DNA from: Treponema sp.
Lineage (GTDB): Bacteria; Spirochaetota; Spirochaetia; Treponematales; Breznakiellaceae
DNA: 64,000 bases
Assembly: GCA_009782555.1 (NCBI GenBank)
Contig: WRIV01000004.1
Span: 1-64,000, forward strand
Reading direction: 5' to 3'
Shown: positions 54,380 to 62,829 of the stretch, one piece after another
Position numbering within the stretch: the stretch's first letter is position 1
Layout: each line of letters starts with the position of its first letter
Made by a program: the position numbers and the translations under genes
Notes under the pieces: model-generated
Seen by the model: only the letters and a program-made list of their open reading frames with translations
Database searches by the model: none
What the model was told of the DNA's origin: nothing

Positions 54380-55395
54380 GAATCCTCCTTGGAAGAATCG
54401 GCTTTGCCGGTATAATGGACAATTTTTTCCGCCCCGTCATTTTTCCATGTTTCCAGAAGCAGAGCATAGGTTCCATTAAAAAGGGTGTCCCAGACGGGGC
54501 CGTCTTCGGGCCAGACCGACCAGGCAATGGTCCCGCTAAAAGGAAAGGGGGGGATTTCTCCCTGGGCGGGAACCGGTTCCAGGGATTCAATGGTCTGGCT
54601 CAACTTTCTGATCAGCTTTTCCACCAGGGGCCGGGGACACTTGTTGATTAAGAGGCCAGTTTCGTTGCTTTTAAAGCGTATGGGCCAGCCCCGGCCTGTT
54701 TTACGGATAAGGGCCTTTAGGATCTTGGCGATACTGACCATGGCTTCGTCTCCCGCTTCGTGCCCCCGGGAATCGACAAGAATTTTAAAACGATCCGGTT
54801 TAAGCATGATGAGGGCCATGGGTTCTTCCAAAATGCGGTTGATTTCATCGGTTAAAAAGGTTTGTTTCCACAATCCTGTTCCGGGGTCTTCGTATGCCCG
54901 GCGGTGAAGTTCATTTACCCAAGAGAGGTTTTCCAAAAGTATATTCTGGGTTGATTTGATACGGTTCGTCACCATCACAACGGAATTAAGGAGAATCCGG
55001 GAAACAATATAGGGTTCGTCGGCGATAAAGTCTTCCATGGTAAACCCCATGGCAGGAAACATTACCAGGACCGAATCTTCTGTTGCTTCTGCATTGGCGT
55101 CGTATTCCGCCTTACGGGCAAAGTCAAAGTCCCCAATAGTGTCTCCCGATTTATATTGGGCCAGATTATCATGTCCTCCGTCATCCCGGGGCTTAAAAAT
55201 CCGGACAGCCCCTTCCAGAAGCACATAAAATCGTTCCGCTTTTTGGCCTATGGAAAAGAGTTTGGCTTTTTTACGCAGGCTGATAATACAGGAATGTTCT
55301 ACTATGTAGTCCATCTCCCGTCCCAGGATGGAATTGAAGAGCTCCGCCTTCCTGATTGGCGCAGGATCCAGAACTCGTTTCAATATTTGGTCCAA
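54376..55395 (-). CDS. Cyclic-nucleotide-binding protein with degenerate GGDEF domain
   Basis: A 339-residue paralogue-like partner of the next gene. The N-terminal cNMP domain (about 20-130) is recognisable from AERFYVLLEGAVRIF and GDTIGDFDFARKA. The second half aligns with GGDEF but has DPGTGLWKQTFLTDE for the usual DxLTGLxNR and RFKSNETGLL where GGDEF should be, so it should not make c-di-GMP; it may bind GTP or c-di-GMP or act as a regulator. Start is TTG at 55395 behind AGAGGTAGG. It shares a 4-bp overlap with the following cyclase gene. Confidence 0.8.
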   Translation of the reverse strand: MDQILKRVLDPAPIRKAELFNSILGREMDYIVEHSCIISLRKKAKLFSIGQKAERFYVLLEGAVRIFKPRDDGGHDNLAQYKSGDTIGDFDFARKAEYDANAEATEDSVLVMFPAMGFTMEDFIADEPYIVSRILLNSVVMVTNRIKSTQNILLENLSWVNELHRRAYEDPGTGLWKQTFLTDEINRILEEPMALIMLKPDRFKILVDSRGHEAGDEAMVSIAKILKALIRKTGRGWPIRFKSNETGLLINKCPRPLVEKLIRKLSQTIESLEPVPAQGEIPPFPFSGTIAWSVWPEDGPVWDTLFNGTYALLLETWKNDGAEKIVHYTGKADSSKEDS

Positions 55396-55473
55396 TGCCT
55401 ACCTCTCTTGCCAGTATAACCTGCTTCATAGTTTTTTTCTACTAGGAAAAAAGCATCTGAGCGGTTATGATGG

Positions 55474-55884
55474 TTATAACAGGGCGGCAATTCCCGCTTT
55501 TTGGCAAGCCGTCCTTAGTTTGCCGTTCAGGGTACCCAGGGCTGCCTTTTTGCTGATTGCCAGTTCCAAATAAGCCGCCTCCACGGCGCCGAGCCCATAG
55601 AGTCCCGCCAGATCCAGAATCCTGCCGGTATAATCTCCCCCAAAGGATGTTTCGGTGCTGAACCGGTACATGGTAAAAAGCCGGTTAATTTCCTGTGCAT
55701 CGGCGTGTTTTAGCCGCCCCCTTTTTAGAGCCGTCAGAAGCAATTCGGTCATTTCATTCCAGAATTGAACAGGGACAAATAAATCGCTGTCGGTAATTTT
55801 GCGGAATAGGTCCTTGACCACCCCGGATTTTTCATGGGGCAGGAAGAGGGCAGCGCAGAAGCTGCAGTCCAGCACGCAGTTCAT
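55474..55884 (-). CDS. PIN-domain VapC-like toxin, degenerate active site
   Basis: A 136-residue PIN protein. The first acid is present (NCVLDCSF, Asp at 6) and WNEMTELL supplies the Glu. In the third and fourth acidic positions, where the family reads YDAAYLELA and TLDKKL, this copy has VEAAYLELA and TLNGKL, so the acids are Glu and Asn. RNase activity may be weak or lost. It overlaps the upstream antitoxin by ATGA (55881-55884). Confidence 0.78.
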   Translation of the reverse strand: MNCVLDCSFCAALFLPHEKSGVVKDLFRKITDSDLFVPVQFWNEMTELLLTALKRGRLKHADAQEINRLFTMYRFSTETSFGGDYTGRILDLAGLYGLGAVEAAYLELAISKKAALGTLNGKLRTACQKAGIAALL

Positions 55885-56066
55885 GAAAGGGTTTGATAGC
55901 TGAAAAGCCGTTCCACAATTTCATCCCGGGAAAGGGTGTCTTCATTGGCAGGGGTAATCCGGGCAATGGGTTTGCCATGCTGAAAGATAAAATACTCTTT
56001 TCCCTTGATCACTTCCTCAATCATTTCATTAAAATAGCTTTTGGCGCTGGTGATATTGATATTCAC
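55881..56066 (-). CDS. Phd-like antitoxin
   Basis: Sixty-one residues with the Phd pattern ITSAKSYFNEMIEEVIKGKEYF followed by HGKPIARITP and an acidic tail EDTLSRDEIVERLF. It starts with GTG at 56066 and has no Shine-Dalgarno; the -10 box lies six bases upstream. Overlap with the PIN gene indicates coupled translation. It should neutralise the PIN protein and repress the shared promoter. Confidence 0.78.
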   Translation of the reverse strand: MNINITSAKSYFNEMIEEVIKGKEYFIFQHGKPIARITPANEDTLSRDEIVERLFSYQTLS

Positions 56067-56072
56067 GCCTAT

Positions 56073-56101
56073 AGTATGCCGTCTTTACAGTCTCTTTGCA
56101 A
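56073..56101 (-). promoter_or_regulatory. Candidate start-proximal promoter of the Phd-PIN pair
   Basis: On the minus strand TTGCAA (56096-56101), a 17-bp spacer and CATACT (56073-56078), which ends six bases before the GTG at 56066. It overlaps the opposite promoter of the symporter gene. Confidence 0.4.
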
Positions 56102-56113
56102 TTAAAGTATGAT
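56084..56113 (+). promoter_or_regulatory. Candidate start-proximal promoter of the symporter gene
   Basis: TTTACA (56084-56089), an 18-bp spacer and TATGAT (56108-56113, five of six consensus bases). The -10 box ends six bases before the ATG at 56120. Confidence 0.45.
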
Positions 56114-56119
56114 GAAAAA

Positions 56120-57352
56120 ATGAAGATCTGGGTAAAATTGCTTGTTGGCTCGGTGCTGGGAATTGCCCTGGGCTTTTTGCTTCCCCATGAAAACCAGAGT
56201 GTTCTTTCGGTTATGGCCTGGCTGGAACAACTTGCCCTGCGTATTGGCCGCTATACAGCGGTGCCCATGTTGTTTTTTTCCCTGGTTATCGCCATCTACG
56301 AACTCCGGCAGGACCGGGAATTCTGGCCCCTGTTGGGACGCAGTTTTTTGGTTATGCTGGGAGGCACGGCGGCCATCATTACATTGGGGATATTCGTTAC
56401 GATCCTTTTTTCTCCGGCTCGGATTCCTATCCCCATTGAAACACAGTTTGAAACCGTATCCCTCCTTATCCCCGACATGATTTTGGGCCTTTTTCCATCC
56501 AACCTTTTTTCCGCCCTGGTAAATGACGGCATTTACCTGCTTCCTGCCTGGCTCCTGGCCTTTTTTCTTGCCATGGGCCTTGGACTGGATCGGAACTATT
56601 CCAAACCGGTACTGACCGTCGGCGATTCCCTTTCCAGAATCTTCTACCATGTGGCGGCATTCTTTTCGGAGATTCTGGTGGTGGTGATTATCGCCCTGGC
56701 TGCTTATTGGGCAATTCGTTACCACGCTGCCCTGCAAGCCAATGTGTTTCGAGACCTGATGCTTCTTTTGGGTTTCTTTTCGGTGGCCCTGGCTTTTGGA
56801 ATTTTTCCCTTGTTTCTTTTCATTTTTAAGCCAAAAACCAACCCATGGGTCAGTCTTTACGGTTCCCTGGGGGTGGCCTTGGCGGGATTTTTTTCCGGTG
56901 ACATCAATTTTTCCCTGCCGGTACAGTATCGTCATGTTAAAGAAAATTTAGGTGTCCGCCGGCGATCCAATGCGATAACGGTAAGTCTTTTTTCCATATT
57001 TGGCCGGGCGGGAAGTGCCATGGTGGCGGCCATGGCATCCATTGTGATCATAAAATCATATTCAATTTTGGGAATACCTTTAAAGGATGTGGCTGCCATA
57101 GGACTGCAGGCTTTTTTAATTTCTTTTTTCCTGGCAGGACATCCGGGAAACGGCGCCTTTACCGCTTTGGCAGTGCTGGGCATGAGTTACGGCAATAATC
57201 TTGAGGCAGGTTATTTGATTCTTAAACCCATAGCTTTTTACCTTGTGGCGGTGGGGACCTTCCTGGACGTGATGTTCTGTTCCTTTGCTTCTTATGCGGT
57301 GGGAAAATGGAGCGGTTTCCAAGAAGACAAGGATGTGCGGCACTTTATATGA
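56120..57352 (+). CDS. Dicarboxylate/amino acid:cation symporter (DAACS family)
   Basis: A 410-residue secondary transporter with about eight to ten membrane segments in the inner membrane. The GltP/DctA core is recognisable, with the serine-rich reentrant region less conserved (FFSGDINFSLPVQ where many members have SSSSAATLP), and the later ITVSLFSIFGRAGSAM and GHPGNGAFTALAVLGM segments. The substrate is unknown. The start at 56120 is set by the promoter and by the family N-terminus; the open frame starts eight codons earlier. The next gene overlaps by ATGA (57349-57352). Confidence 0.8.
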   Translation: MKIWVKLLVGSVLGIALGFLLPHENQSVLSVMAWLEQLALRIGRYTAVPMLFFSLVIAIYELRQDREFWPLLGRSFLVMLGGTAAIITLGIFVTILFSPARIPIPIETQFETVSLLIPDMILGLFPSNLFSALVNDGIYLLPAWLLAFFLAMGLGLDRNYSKPVLTVGDSLSRIFYHVAAFFSEILVVVIIALAAYWAIRYHAALQANVFRDLMLLLGFFSVALAFGIFPLFLFIFKPKTNPWVSLYGSLGVALAGFFSGDINFSLPVQYRHVKENLGVRRRSNAITVSLFSIFGRAGSAMVAAMASIVIIKSYSILGIPLKDVAAIGLQAFLISFFLAGHPGNGAFTALAVLGMSYGNNLEAGYLILKPIAFYLVAVGTFLDVMFCSFASYAVGKWSGFQEDKDVRHFI

Positions 57353-57693
57353 TGATCGTTGCCGGTGTTGTCGCCTTGATCCCGGCGGTGCTTATCGCCA
57401 TGATGGCTCTTTCAAAAAAAACCGGTTCAGCGGTCAGGAGGGCATCGATCATCGCCCTCATCATCATAGGCATGGTCTTTATTACCTGTGTAATAATGCT
57501 TATCGCATTCGGCCCCGTGGCCGGACAAGGCGCAGGCGCTATGGAGTCTCCCGTTGAACCGGTTAAAGAAAGCAAAAATGATATCCTTACCGTCCTGGTT
57601 GTGGCTGCGGTGGTGCTCTTTTTTCTGATCATGGTGATTATTCTTTCGATTCGGGAACGACGGGAAAAACGAGGCACACAAAAAGCAATTTGA
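57349..57693 (+). CDS. Small membrane protein of unknown function
   Basis: A 114-residue protein with three hydrophobic segments (about 3-22, 30-54 and 80-102) and a charged C-terminus rich in Arg and Lys. No family recognised. ATGA overlap with the symporter gene and a TTGA overlap with rsmG place it in the middle of a coupled three-gene operon, so it may be an accessory of the transporter. Confidence 0.6.
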   Translation: MMIVAGVVALIPAVLIAMMALSKKTGSAVRRASIIALIIIGMVFITCVIMLIAFGPVAGQGAGAMESPVEPVKESKNDILTVLVVAAVVLFFLIMVIILSIRERREKRGTQKAI

Positions 57694-58436
57694 GGATGGA
57701 TCTCCTTTGTGAAGGCCTTGAGCAAATCTGCGGGACTGACCCGTGCGCTGCCCTTCTTATTAAACCCCGCATAACGGAGATCAGCGGACTTCTTGATCAT
57801 TACATAGATGAAATAGAACGATTTAACTCCATCTACGGATTGGTCAAAATAACGGACGGACCTGCCGGGTCCAGCAGGGAAACCCTCATTGTAAAACATA
57901 TCCTCGATTCCCTGTCTCCTCTGGGACACATCGCCCGTCTCTTGGGTTTTACGGAAAAACCTGAAAACATCCTGGCAGGCAGGATGCTGGCCGACGCCGG
58001 TTCTGGAGCGGGACTGCCCGGCATACCACTGGCAATCTGCCTGCCAGGTGTACGCATTACCCTGATTGAAAGAATGAGGAAGCGGGCAGGGTTTTTACGG
58101 AACACCTGCGCCATGCTTGCTTCAGCTTTCCCTGGTCCGCAGTTTTTATGTACAAATGTTGAAGAAATTCAATGGGAAAAAATCCAGCCGAATCGGTTTG
58201 ATTGTCTTGTTCTGCGGGCGCTGAGCCGCCTTGATAACAATTTTGTTGCAAAGCTTGCCCGGCTTCTTAAACCGGGCGGTACAATCGCCGCTTACAAAGG
58301 AAGGCACCAAATAGCACAGGCAGAGATGGACAGTTTGCAGGAGCAGACAAATTTTACCGCCCTCACGATGGAATTAATTCCGCTTACCGTGCCGTTTCTG
58401 GATGAAGAACGATGTATGGTTTTGATACATCTATAA
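57690..58436 (+). CDS. rsmG: 16S rRNA m7G527 methyltransferase
   Basis: A 248-residue SAM methyltransferase of the GidB/RsmG family, which methylates G527 of 16S rRNA. Motif [16 protein letters not shown], the [16 protein letters not shown] segment and VLRALSRL are typical. Start may be the TTG at 57690 (TTGA overlap with the previous stop) or the ATG at 57696; neither has a strong Shine-Dalgarno. The 98 bases after it contain no further gene, only the purE promoter. Confidence 0.92.
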   Translation: MRMDLLCEGLEQICGTDPCAALLIKPRITEISGLLDHYIDEIERFNSIYGLVKITDGPAGSSRETLIVKHILDSLSPLGHIARLLGFTEKPENILAGRMLADAGSGAGLPGIPLAICLPGVRITLIERMRKRAGFLRNTCAMLASAFPGPQFLCTNVEEIQWEKIQPNRFDCLVLRALSRLDNNFVAKLARLLKPGGTIAAYKGRHQIAQAEMDSLQEQTNFTALTMELIPLTVPFLDEERCMVLIHL

Positions 58437-58498
58437 TGAATAAATATGATTTTTTTGTTCCTGTTTCCAGAGGATGAGTCATTCTGCCGCCCCTCCTA

Positions 58499-58528
58499 TT
58501 GTTTAAACAGGCATGGATATGCTATCCT
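58499..58528 (+). promoter_or_regulatory. Candidate start-proximal promoter of purE
   Basis: TTGTTT (58499-58504), an 18-bp spacer and TATCCT (58523-58528). The -10 box ends six bases before the ATG at 58535. The -35 overlaps the small palindrome tgtttaaaca (58500-58509). I saw no guanine or adenine riboswitch. Confidence 0.35.
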
Positions 58529-58534
58529 TGGTTT

Positions 58535-59011
58535 ATGAAAGCGGCGATCATTCTTGGTTCCCAATCCGATAAGGCAGTAATGAAAAAAGCCGCCGATGTG
58601 CTGCGGGACTTTGGCGTTGCCTTTTGTTCCCGGGTTGTTTCCGCCCACCGCAGCCCGGAACTGCTGGAAAAAACCATCAATGAAATCGAACAGAATGGGA
58701 CAGAAGTTATTATAGCCGGGGCGGGCTTGGCTGCACATCTGCCCGGTGTGATCGCCAGCAAAACCCTGATCCCGGTAATTGGCGTACCCATTGCGTCCGG
58801 GGCTTTAAACGGCGTGGATGCTCTTTTTTCCATTGTGCAGATGCCCAAATCGGTGCCGGTGGCAACCGTGGGAGTGGATAATGCAGCCAATGCAGCGTAC
58901 CTTTCTGCTGAGATACTTGGCATTAAATATCCCGAGCTGCGGAAAAAACTTGAACTGGAAAGAAGAAAAACAAAAGAAGATCTGGCAAAGGATAGTCCTC
59001 TTGATTTTTAA
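58535..59011 (+). CDS. purE: N5-CAIR mutase (class I PurE)
   Basis: Moves the carboxyl group from N5-CAIR to C4 in step 6 of purine synthesis. In 158 residues it shows IILGSQSDK, the VVSAHRSPE motif with the class I Arg-Ser, and IIAGAGLAAHLPGVIA. The SAHRSP and AHLPG sequence are class I features, unlike the class II PurE of T. denticola, so this enzyme should need PurK, which is not in the window. The start at 58535 is the recognisable N-terminus; the frame opens twelve codons earlier. Confidence 0.92.
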   Translation: MKAAIILGSQSDKAVMKKAADVLRDFGVAFCSRVVSAHRSPELLEKTINEIEQNGTEVIIAGAGLAAHLPGVIASKTLIPVIGVPIASGALNGVDALFSIVQMPKSVPVATVGVDNAANAAYLSAEILGIKYPELRKKLELERRKTKEDLAKDSPLDF

Positions 59012-59032
59012 TGCGGGATAGCGGAGGGTTCT

Positions 59033-59767
59033 ATGATTGACAAACAGCTTACATTGGGACAGATGCTCTACGAAGGCAAAGCAAAAAAAGTTTACCCCGC
59101 ATCCGGCAATGAACTGGTGATCATCCATTACAAGGATGACGCCACCGCCTTTAACGGCGAAAAAAAAGGACAAATTGAAGACAAAGGAATCATCAACAAT
59201 AAACTTTCTGCCAGTTTTTTTCACCTCTTGGAATCTAAAGGAGTACCCACACATTTTATTGCCCGTCTTAACGACCGGGATCAGCTGTGCAGAAACATCA
59301 AGATCATTCCCCTGGAAGTGATAGTCCGGAATGTCGCCGCCGGTTCCCTGGCAGTGCGGACCGGGCAGACAGAAGGAACGGAACTGCCCAAACCCATGGT
59401 AGAACTGTGCTACAAAGACGATGCCCAGGGGGATCCCCTGATAAGTAAGGAGCAAGCGGTTTCCATGGGAGCGGCAAGGGGCGAAGAGATTGACCTTATC
59501 TGTACTATGGCCCTAAAAGTAAACGACATACTCAAGCCATTCCTGCTGAAAAAAAAACTTAACCTTATTGACTTTAAACTGGAATTTGGCCGTACCGAAG
59601 ACGGGGAAATTGTGCTGGCCGACGAAATCTCCCCCGATACCTGCCGTTTTTGGGATTCACAAACAGGGGAAAAACTCGACAAAGACCGTTTCCGCCGGGA
59701 TATGGGCAATGTTAAGGAAGCATATATTGAAGTGTGGGAGCGGATCGGAGATTTCCATGGTGCATAA
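59033..59767 (+). CDS. purC: SAICAR synthetase
   Basis: Joins CAIR and aspartate with ATP in purine synthesis. The 244-residue protein has [33 protein letters not shown] and the LIDFKLEFG and [10 protein letters not shown] stretches typical of PurC. GGAGGG precedes the ATG; purF begins three bases after its stop. The aspartate-binding and ATP residues appear intact. Confidence 0.95.
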   Translation: MIDKQLTLGQMLYEGKAKKVYPASGNELVIIHYKDDATAFNGEKKGQIEDKGIINNKLSASFFHLLESKGVPTHFIARLNDRDQLCRNIKIIPLEVIVRNVAAGSLAVRTGQTEGTELPKPMVELCYKDDAQGDPLISKEQAVSMGAARGEEIDLICTMALKVNDILKPFLLKKKLNLIDFKLEFGRTEDGEIVLADEISPDTCRFWDSQTGEKLDKDRFRRDMGNVKEAYIEVWERIGDFHGA

Positions 59768-59770
59768 GCA

Positions 59771-61192
59771 ATGAATGATAAATTGCATGAGGAGTGCGGT
59801 GTTTTTGGAGTCTTTTGTACGGACTCCAAAAAAGATGCCGTTCCCCTTGTTTACTACGGCCTTTTTTCGCTCCAGCACCGGGGTCAGGAAAGCGCAGGGA
59901 TTGCGGCCCTTCAAAATCCTGATGAAAGAAAAACCGAAAAACCCATCGAATGCCGTAAAGGTGTAGGACTGGTTGGGGAAGTATTTTCCAGCGATGTTCT
60001 TTCCCAGTTTACCGGTTTCGCTGCGGTGGGTCATGTACGTTACTCAACCGCCGGTTCAAAAAGTCCGGAAAATGTTCAGCCCTTTGTGAGCCATTTTAAA
60101 CTTGGTTCCGTTGCCGTTGCCCATAACGGTGCCTTGATCAACGCCGATGTGGTCCGGGAATTGCTGGAAGACGCCGGGGTTGGATTCAGCTCTTCCAGCG
60201 ACAGCGAAGTGATCATCAATCTGATCGCCAAAAACTACAAAAAAGGGCTGGAAAAGGCCCTGACCGACACCATAAAATTTATTAAAGGATCCTATGCCCT
60301 GGCGGTCCTTACCGGTGATGCCCTGGTGGGTGCCCGGGATCCCAACGGTATCAGGCCCCTTTGTATGGGCAAGTTTGACGGCGGCTGGATCCTGGCCAGT
60401 GAATCCTGTGCCATTGATGCGGTGGGGGGAACATTTGTCCGGGACATTGAGCCCGGCGAAGTGGTGATCATCCGGAAGGACGATGTACTTTCCTTTTCTT
60501 TCAGCGAAAAAACCCGCAAAGCGGTCTGTGCCTTTGAGTATGTGTATTTTGCCCGGCCCGACAGCGTGATCGATTCGGTGGATGTTTATGGGTCGAGAAT
60601 TCGGGCGGGAGAAATCCTTTCCCGGGAATCGCCGGTGTCGGCGGATCTGGTGATTGGTGTCCCCGATTCAGGTGTATCCGCTGCCATCGGCTTTGGCAGG
60701 GCTGCGGGAATTCCTTTTGGATTAGGGATCGTAAAAAGCAAATATGTGGGCCGGACATTTATCGCCCCCAGCCAAATCATGAGGGAAAAGGCGGTCTCGG
60801 TAAAACATAACATCATCGAAAGCGAAGTCTTGAACAAACGGATTGTAATTATTGATGATTCCATAGTCAGAGGCACCACTTCCCGCAGACTAGTATCAAT
60901 TCTTAAGGCCGCCGGAGCAAAGGAAGTCCATATCCGAATTTGTTCACCGCCGGTACGTTTTCCCTGCTATTTCGGCATCGACACTCCCCACCGAAGGGAC
61001 TTAATCAGCAATGTGAACGGTGTGAACGAACTGTGCGCTTCTTTGGGAGCGGACAGCCTGGCTTTTATCAGTGTGCAAGGGTTGCTGCAATCCATTGATC
61101 CGTCTTCTAGCGGCGGCAATCCCGCTTATTGTCTGGGTTGTTTTACCGGCGAATATCCCATCCCGGCAGCAGGGGAAGATCTAGGCAAATGA
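59771..61192 (+). CDS. purF: Amidophosphoribosyltransferase
   Basis: First committed step of purine synthesis, PRPP to phosphoribosylamine with glutamine. The 473-residue precursor has a short leader (MNDKLHEE) before the catalytic CGVFGV Cys, the Ntn glutaminase domain and the PRPP loop VIIDDSIVRGTTS. Cysteines in CAFEYVYFARP, PCYFGID and CLGC correspond to the four ligands of the B. subtilis-type [4Fe-4S] cluster, so the enzyme is probably oxygen-sensitive. It follows purC by three bases. An XRE regulator and about 120 AT-rich bases separate it from purM. Confidence 0.94.
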   Translation: MNDKLHEECGVFGVFCTDSKKDAVPLVYYGLFSLQHRGQESAGIAALQNPDERKTEKPIECRKGVGLVGEVFSSDVLSQFTGFAAVGHVRYSTAGSKSPENVQPFVSHFKLGSVAVAHNGALINADVVRELLEDAGVGFSSSSDSEVIINLIAKNYKKGLEKALTDTIKFIKGSYALAVLTGDALVGARDPNGIRPLCMGKFDGGWILASESCAIDAVGGTFVRDIEPGEVVIIRKDDVLSFSFSEKTRKAVCAFEYVYFARPDSVIDSVDVYGSRIRAGEILSRESPVSADLVIGVPDSGVSAAIGFGRAAGIPFGLGIVKSKYVGRTFIAPSQIMREKAVSVKHNIIESEVLNKRIVIIDDSIVRGTTSRRLVSILKAAGAKEVHIRICSPPVRFPCYFGIDTPHRRDLISNVNGVNELCASLGADSLAFISVQGLLQSIDPSSSGGNPAYCLGCFTGEYPIPAAGEDLGK

Positions 61193-61277
61193 CCGGCGGT
61201 GATATAGCAATAACGATTTATCCTAAAAAATAAAAATGCTAACAAAAAAATATTAACAGAAAAAAATCAAAACAAAC

Positions 61278-61306
61278 TTGCAATGTGGATTCTATTACAC
61301 TATCGT
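61278..61306 (+). promoter_or_regulatory. Candidate start-proximal promoter of the XRE regulator
   Basis: TTGCAA (61278-61283), a 17-bp spacer and TATCGT (61301-61306). The GTG at 61314 lies seven bases beyond the -10. The region 61193-61313 is AT-rich and otherwise empty. Confidence 0.4.
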
Positions 61307-61313
61307 TTACAAC

Positions 61314-61682
61314 GTGGAAAATAAAATCATTGGAAATATCAACAGCCGCGTTAAAGAACTCCGCAAGGCGTTGAATATGACACAGGTAAGTTTTTCCCAA
61401 GTCATTGCCCTTTCTTCTGGTTATCTGGCGGGCATTGAAACGGAAAAACGGAGGGTGAATAACCGGCTTATCAAATTGATATGTTCTTCTTTTAATGCAA
61501 GCGAGCAATGGCTGCGGAGCGGAGAAGGAAATATGTTCGCCGGTAATGATGACGAAAAATACATAAGGCTCGTCGGATTATTCAAAGAACTTGAAAGCCG
61601 GTATCAGGATTATATTTTTAAAGAAATTGGCCTGCTCTTGAAAATGCAGGAAGGCCGGGGCGAAATGGACGAAACTCTCTAG
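61314..61682 (+). CDS. XRE-family (Cro/CI-type) regulator
   Basis: A roughly 122-residue protein with an N-terminal helix-turn-helix, NSRVKELRKALNMTQVSFSQ then IALSSGYLAGIETEKRRVN, and the CI-repressor-like ASEQWLRSGEGNMF end; the C-terminus is a short helix of unknown role. The GTG at 61314 is preferred over an extension of twelve codons because the helix-turn-helix begins soon after and the promoter fits. The gene sits between purF and purM, where a regulator is unusual, and is AT-richer than its neighbours. Target unknown. Confidence 0.75.
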   Translation: MENKIIGNINSRVKELRKALNMTQVSFSQVIALSSGYLAGIETEKRRVNNRLIKLICSSFNASEQWLRSGEGNMFAGNDDEKYIRLVGLFKELESRYQDYIFKEIGLLLKMQEGRGEMDETL

Positions 61683-61698
61683 CTTCTTTCAGAATGGA

Positions 61699-61727
61699 TT
61701 GGTATATTCTTCCGTTTTTGTTATTCT
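61699..61727 (+). promoter_or_regulatory. Candidate purM promoter
   Basis: TTGGTA (61699-61704), a 17-bp spacer and TATTCT (61722-61727). Ten bases separate the -10 from the ATG at 61738, with AAGAG as a weak Shine-Dalgarno in between. Confidence 0.35.
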
Positions 61728-61737
61728 GAAAAGAGCT

Positions 61738-62829
61738 ATGAATTACAGTGAAGCGGGCGTCAATATCAACGAAGGTTACCGGGCAGTAGAAAAATACCGG
61801 GATCTGGCGGCGGGAACCCTCTCTGTTAGTCTGGGGAAGTCGGTGCTTAATGGCATCGGCAGTTTTGCGGGGATCTTTTCCCTAAAGGATACTGCCGGGG
61901 GCATGGAGGAACCTGTCCTTGTTTCCGGTACCGACGGCGTCGGTACCAAACTGGACATTGCCCGGGTTATGAAAAAATATGACACCGTCGGTATCGATTG
62001 TGTAGCCATGTGCGTCAACGATGTACTCTGCCATGGAGCGCGGCCCCTTTTCTTCCTTGATTATCTTGCCTGCGGAAAACTGGATGCCGGCATTGCGGCG
62101 GAACTGGTGCAGGGCGTTGCCGCAGGTTGTAGAGAAGCAGACTGTGTTCTTCTGGGAGGAGAGACCGCGGAAATGCCCGGTTTTTACGATGAAGGGAAGT
62201 ACGATATTGCAGGTTTTGCCGTTGGTATTGTTGACCGGAAAAATATCATCGACGGCAGCGCCGTTCGGGAAGGGGATGCCCTAATCGGCATTGCCTCTTC
62301 GGGCCCCCATTCTAACGGGTTCAGTTTGATCCGCCGGGCACTTCCTGGTATGACAGAAGATTTCGGCGGCATGCCGCTGGGCCGGGCTTTGCTGGAACCG
62401 ACGAGGATCTATGTAAAACCTATCCTGGGACTCTTAAGCGAAATTCCTGTTCACGGCATGGCCCACATTACCGGAGGAGGATTTTACGAAAACATTCCTC
62501 GGATGCTTCTCTCCTTTGAAAATCACGGCTTCAATGCCCTCATCAGCATCTCCTGGATCATACCGGCAATTTTCCACCGTATCGCCGCGGGAATTGCGGA
62601 ACTTGGAAAAACCGGGGCTGCGGCGGAAAAAGCCGGGGCAGAATTGCTCCAAACGGACCATGCTTTGCGAAAAACAATGTTCAATACATTCAATATGGGA
62701 ATCGGTTTTGTCATCGCCCTGAACAAAAAAGATGCGCCCCGGGCAAAAGAGTACCTGGATGAAAGAGGTTTCCCTGCCTGGGAAATAGGGAAGGTAATTA
62801 CCGGCAGATCCGAGGTGCTTTTTGAATGA
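61738..62829 (+). CDS. purM: AIR synthetase (phosphoribosylformylglycinamidine cyclo-ligase)
   Basis: Closes the imidazole ring from FGAM to AIR with ATP. The 363-residue protein has YSEAGVNINEG, SGTDGVGTKLDIA, HSNGFSLIRR and the ITGGGFYENIPRML motif of the family. The ATG at 61738 is the family N-terminus; the frame opens thirteen codons earlier. Its stop overlaps the purN start by ATGA. Confidence 0.94.
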   Translation: MNYSEAGVNINEGYRAVEKYRDLAAGTLSVSLGKSVLNGIGSFAGIFSLKDTAGGMEEPVLVSGTDGVGTKLDIARVMKKYDTVGIDCVAMCVNDVLCHGARPLFFLDYLACGKLDAGIAAELVQGVAAGCREADCVLLGGETAEMPGFYDEGKYDIAGFAVGIVDRKNIIDGSAVREGDALIGIASSGPHSNGFSLIRRALPGMTEDFGGMPLGRALLEPTRIYVKPILGLLSEIPVHGMAHITGGGFYENIPRMLLSFENHGFNALISISWIIPAIFHRIAAGIAELGKTGAAAEKAGAELLQTDHALRKTMFNTFNMGIGFVIALNKKDAPRAKEYLDERGFPAWEIGKVITGRSEVLFE

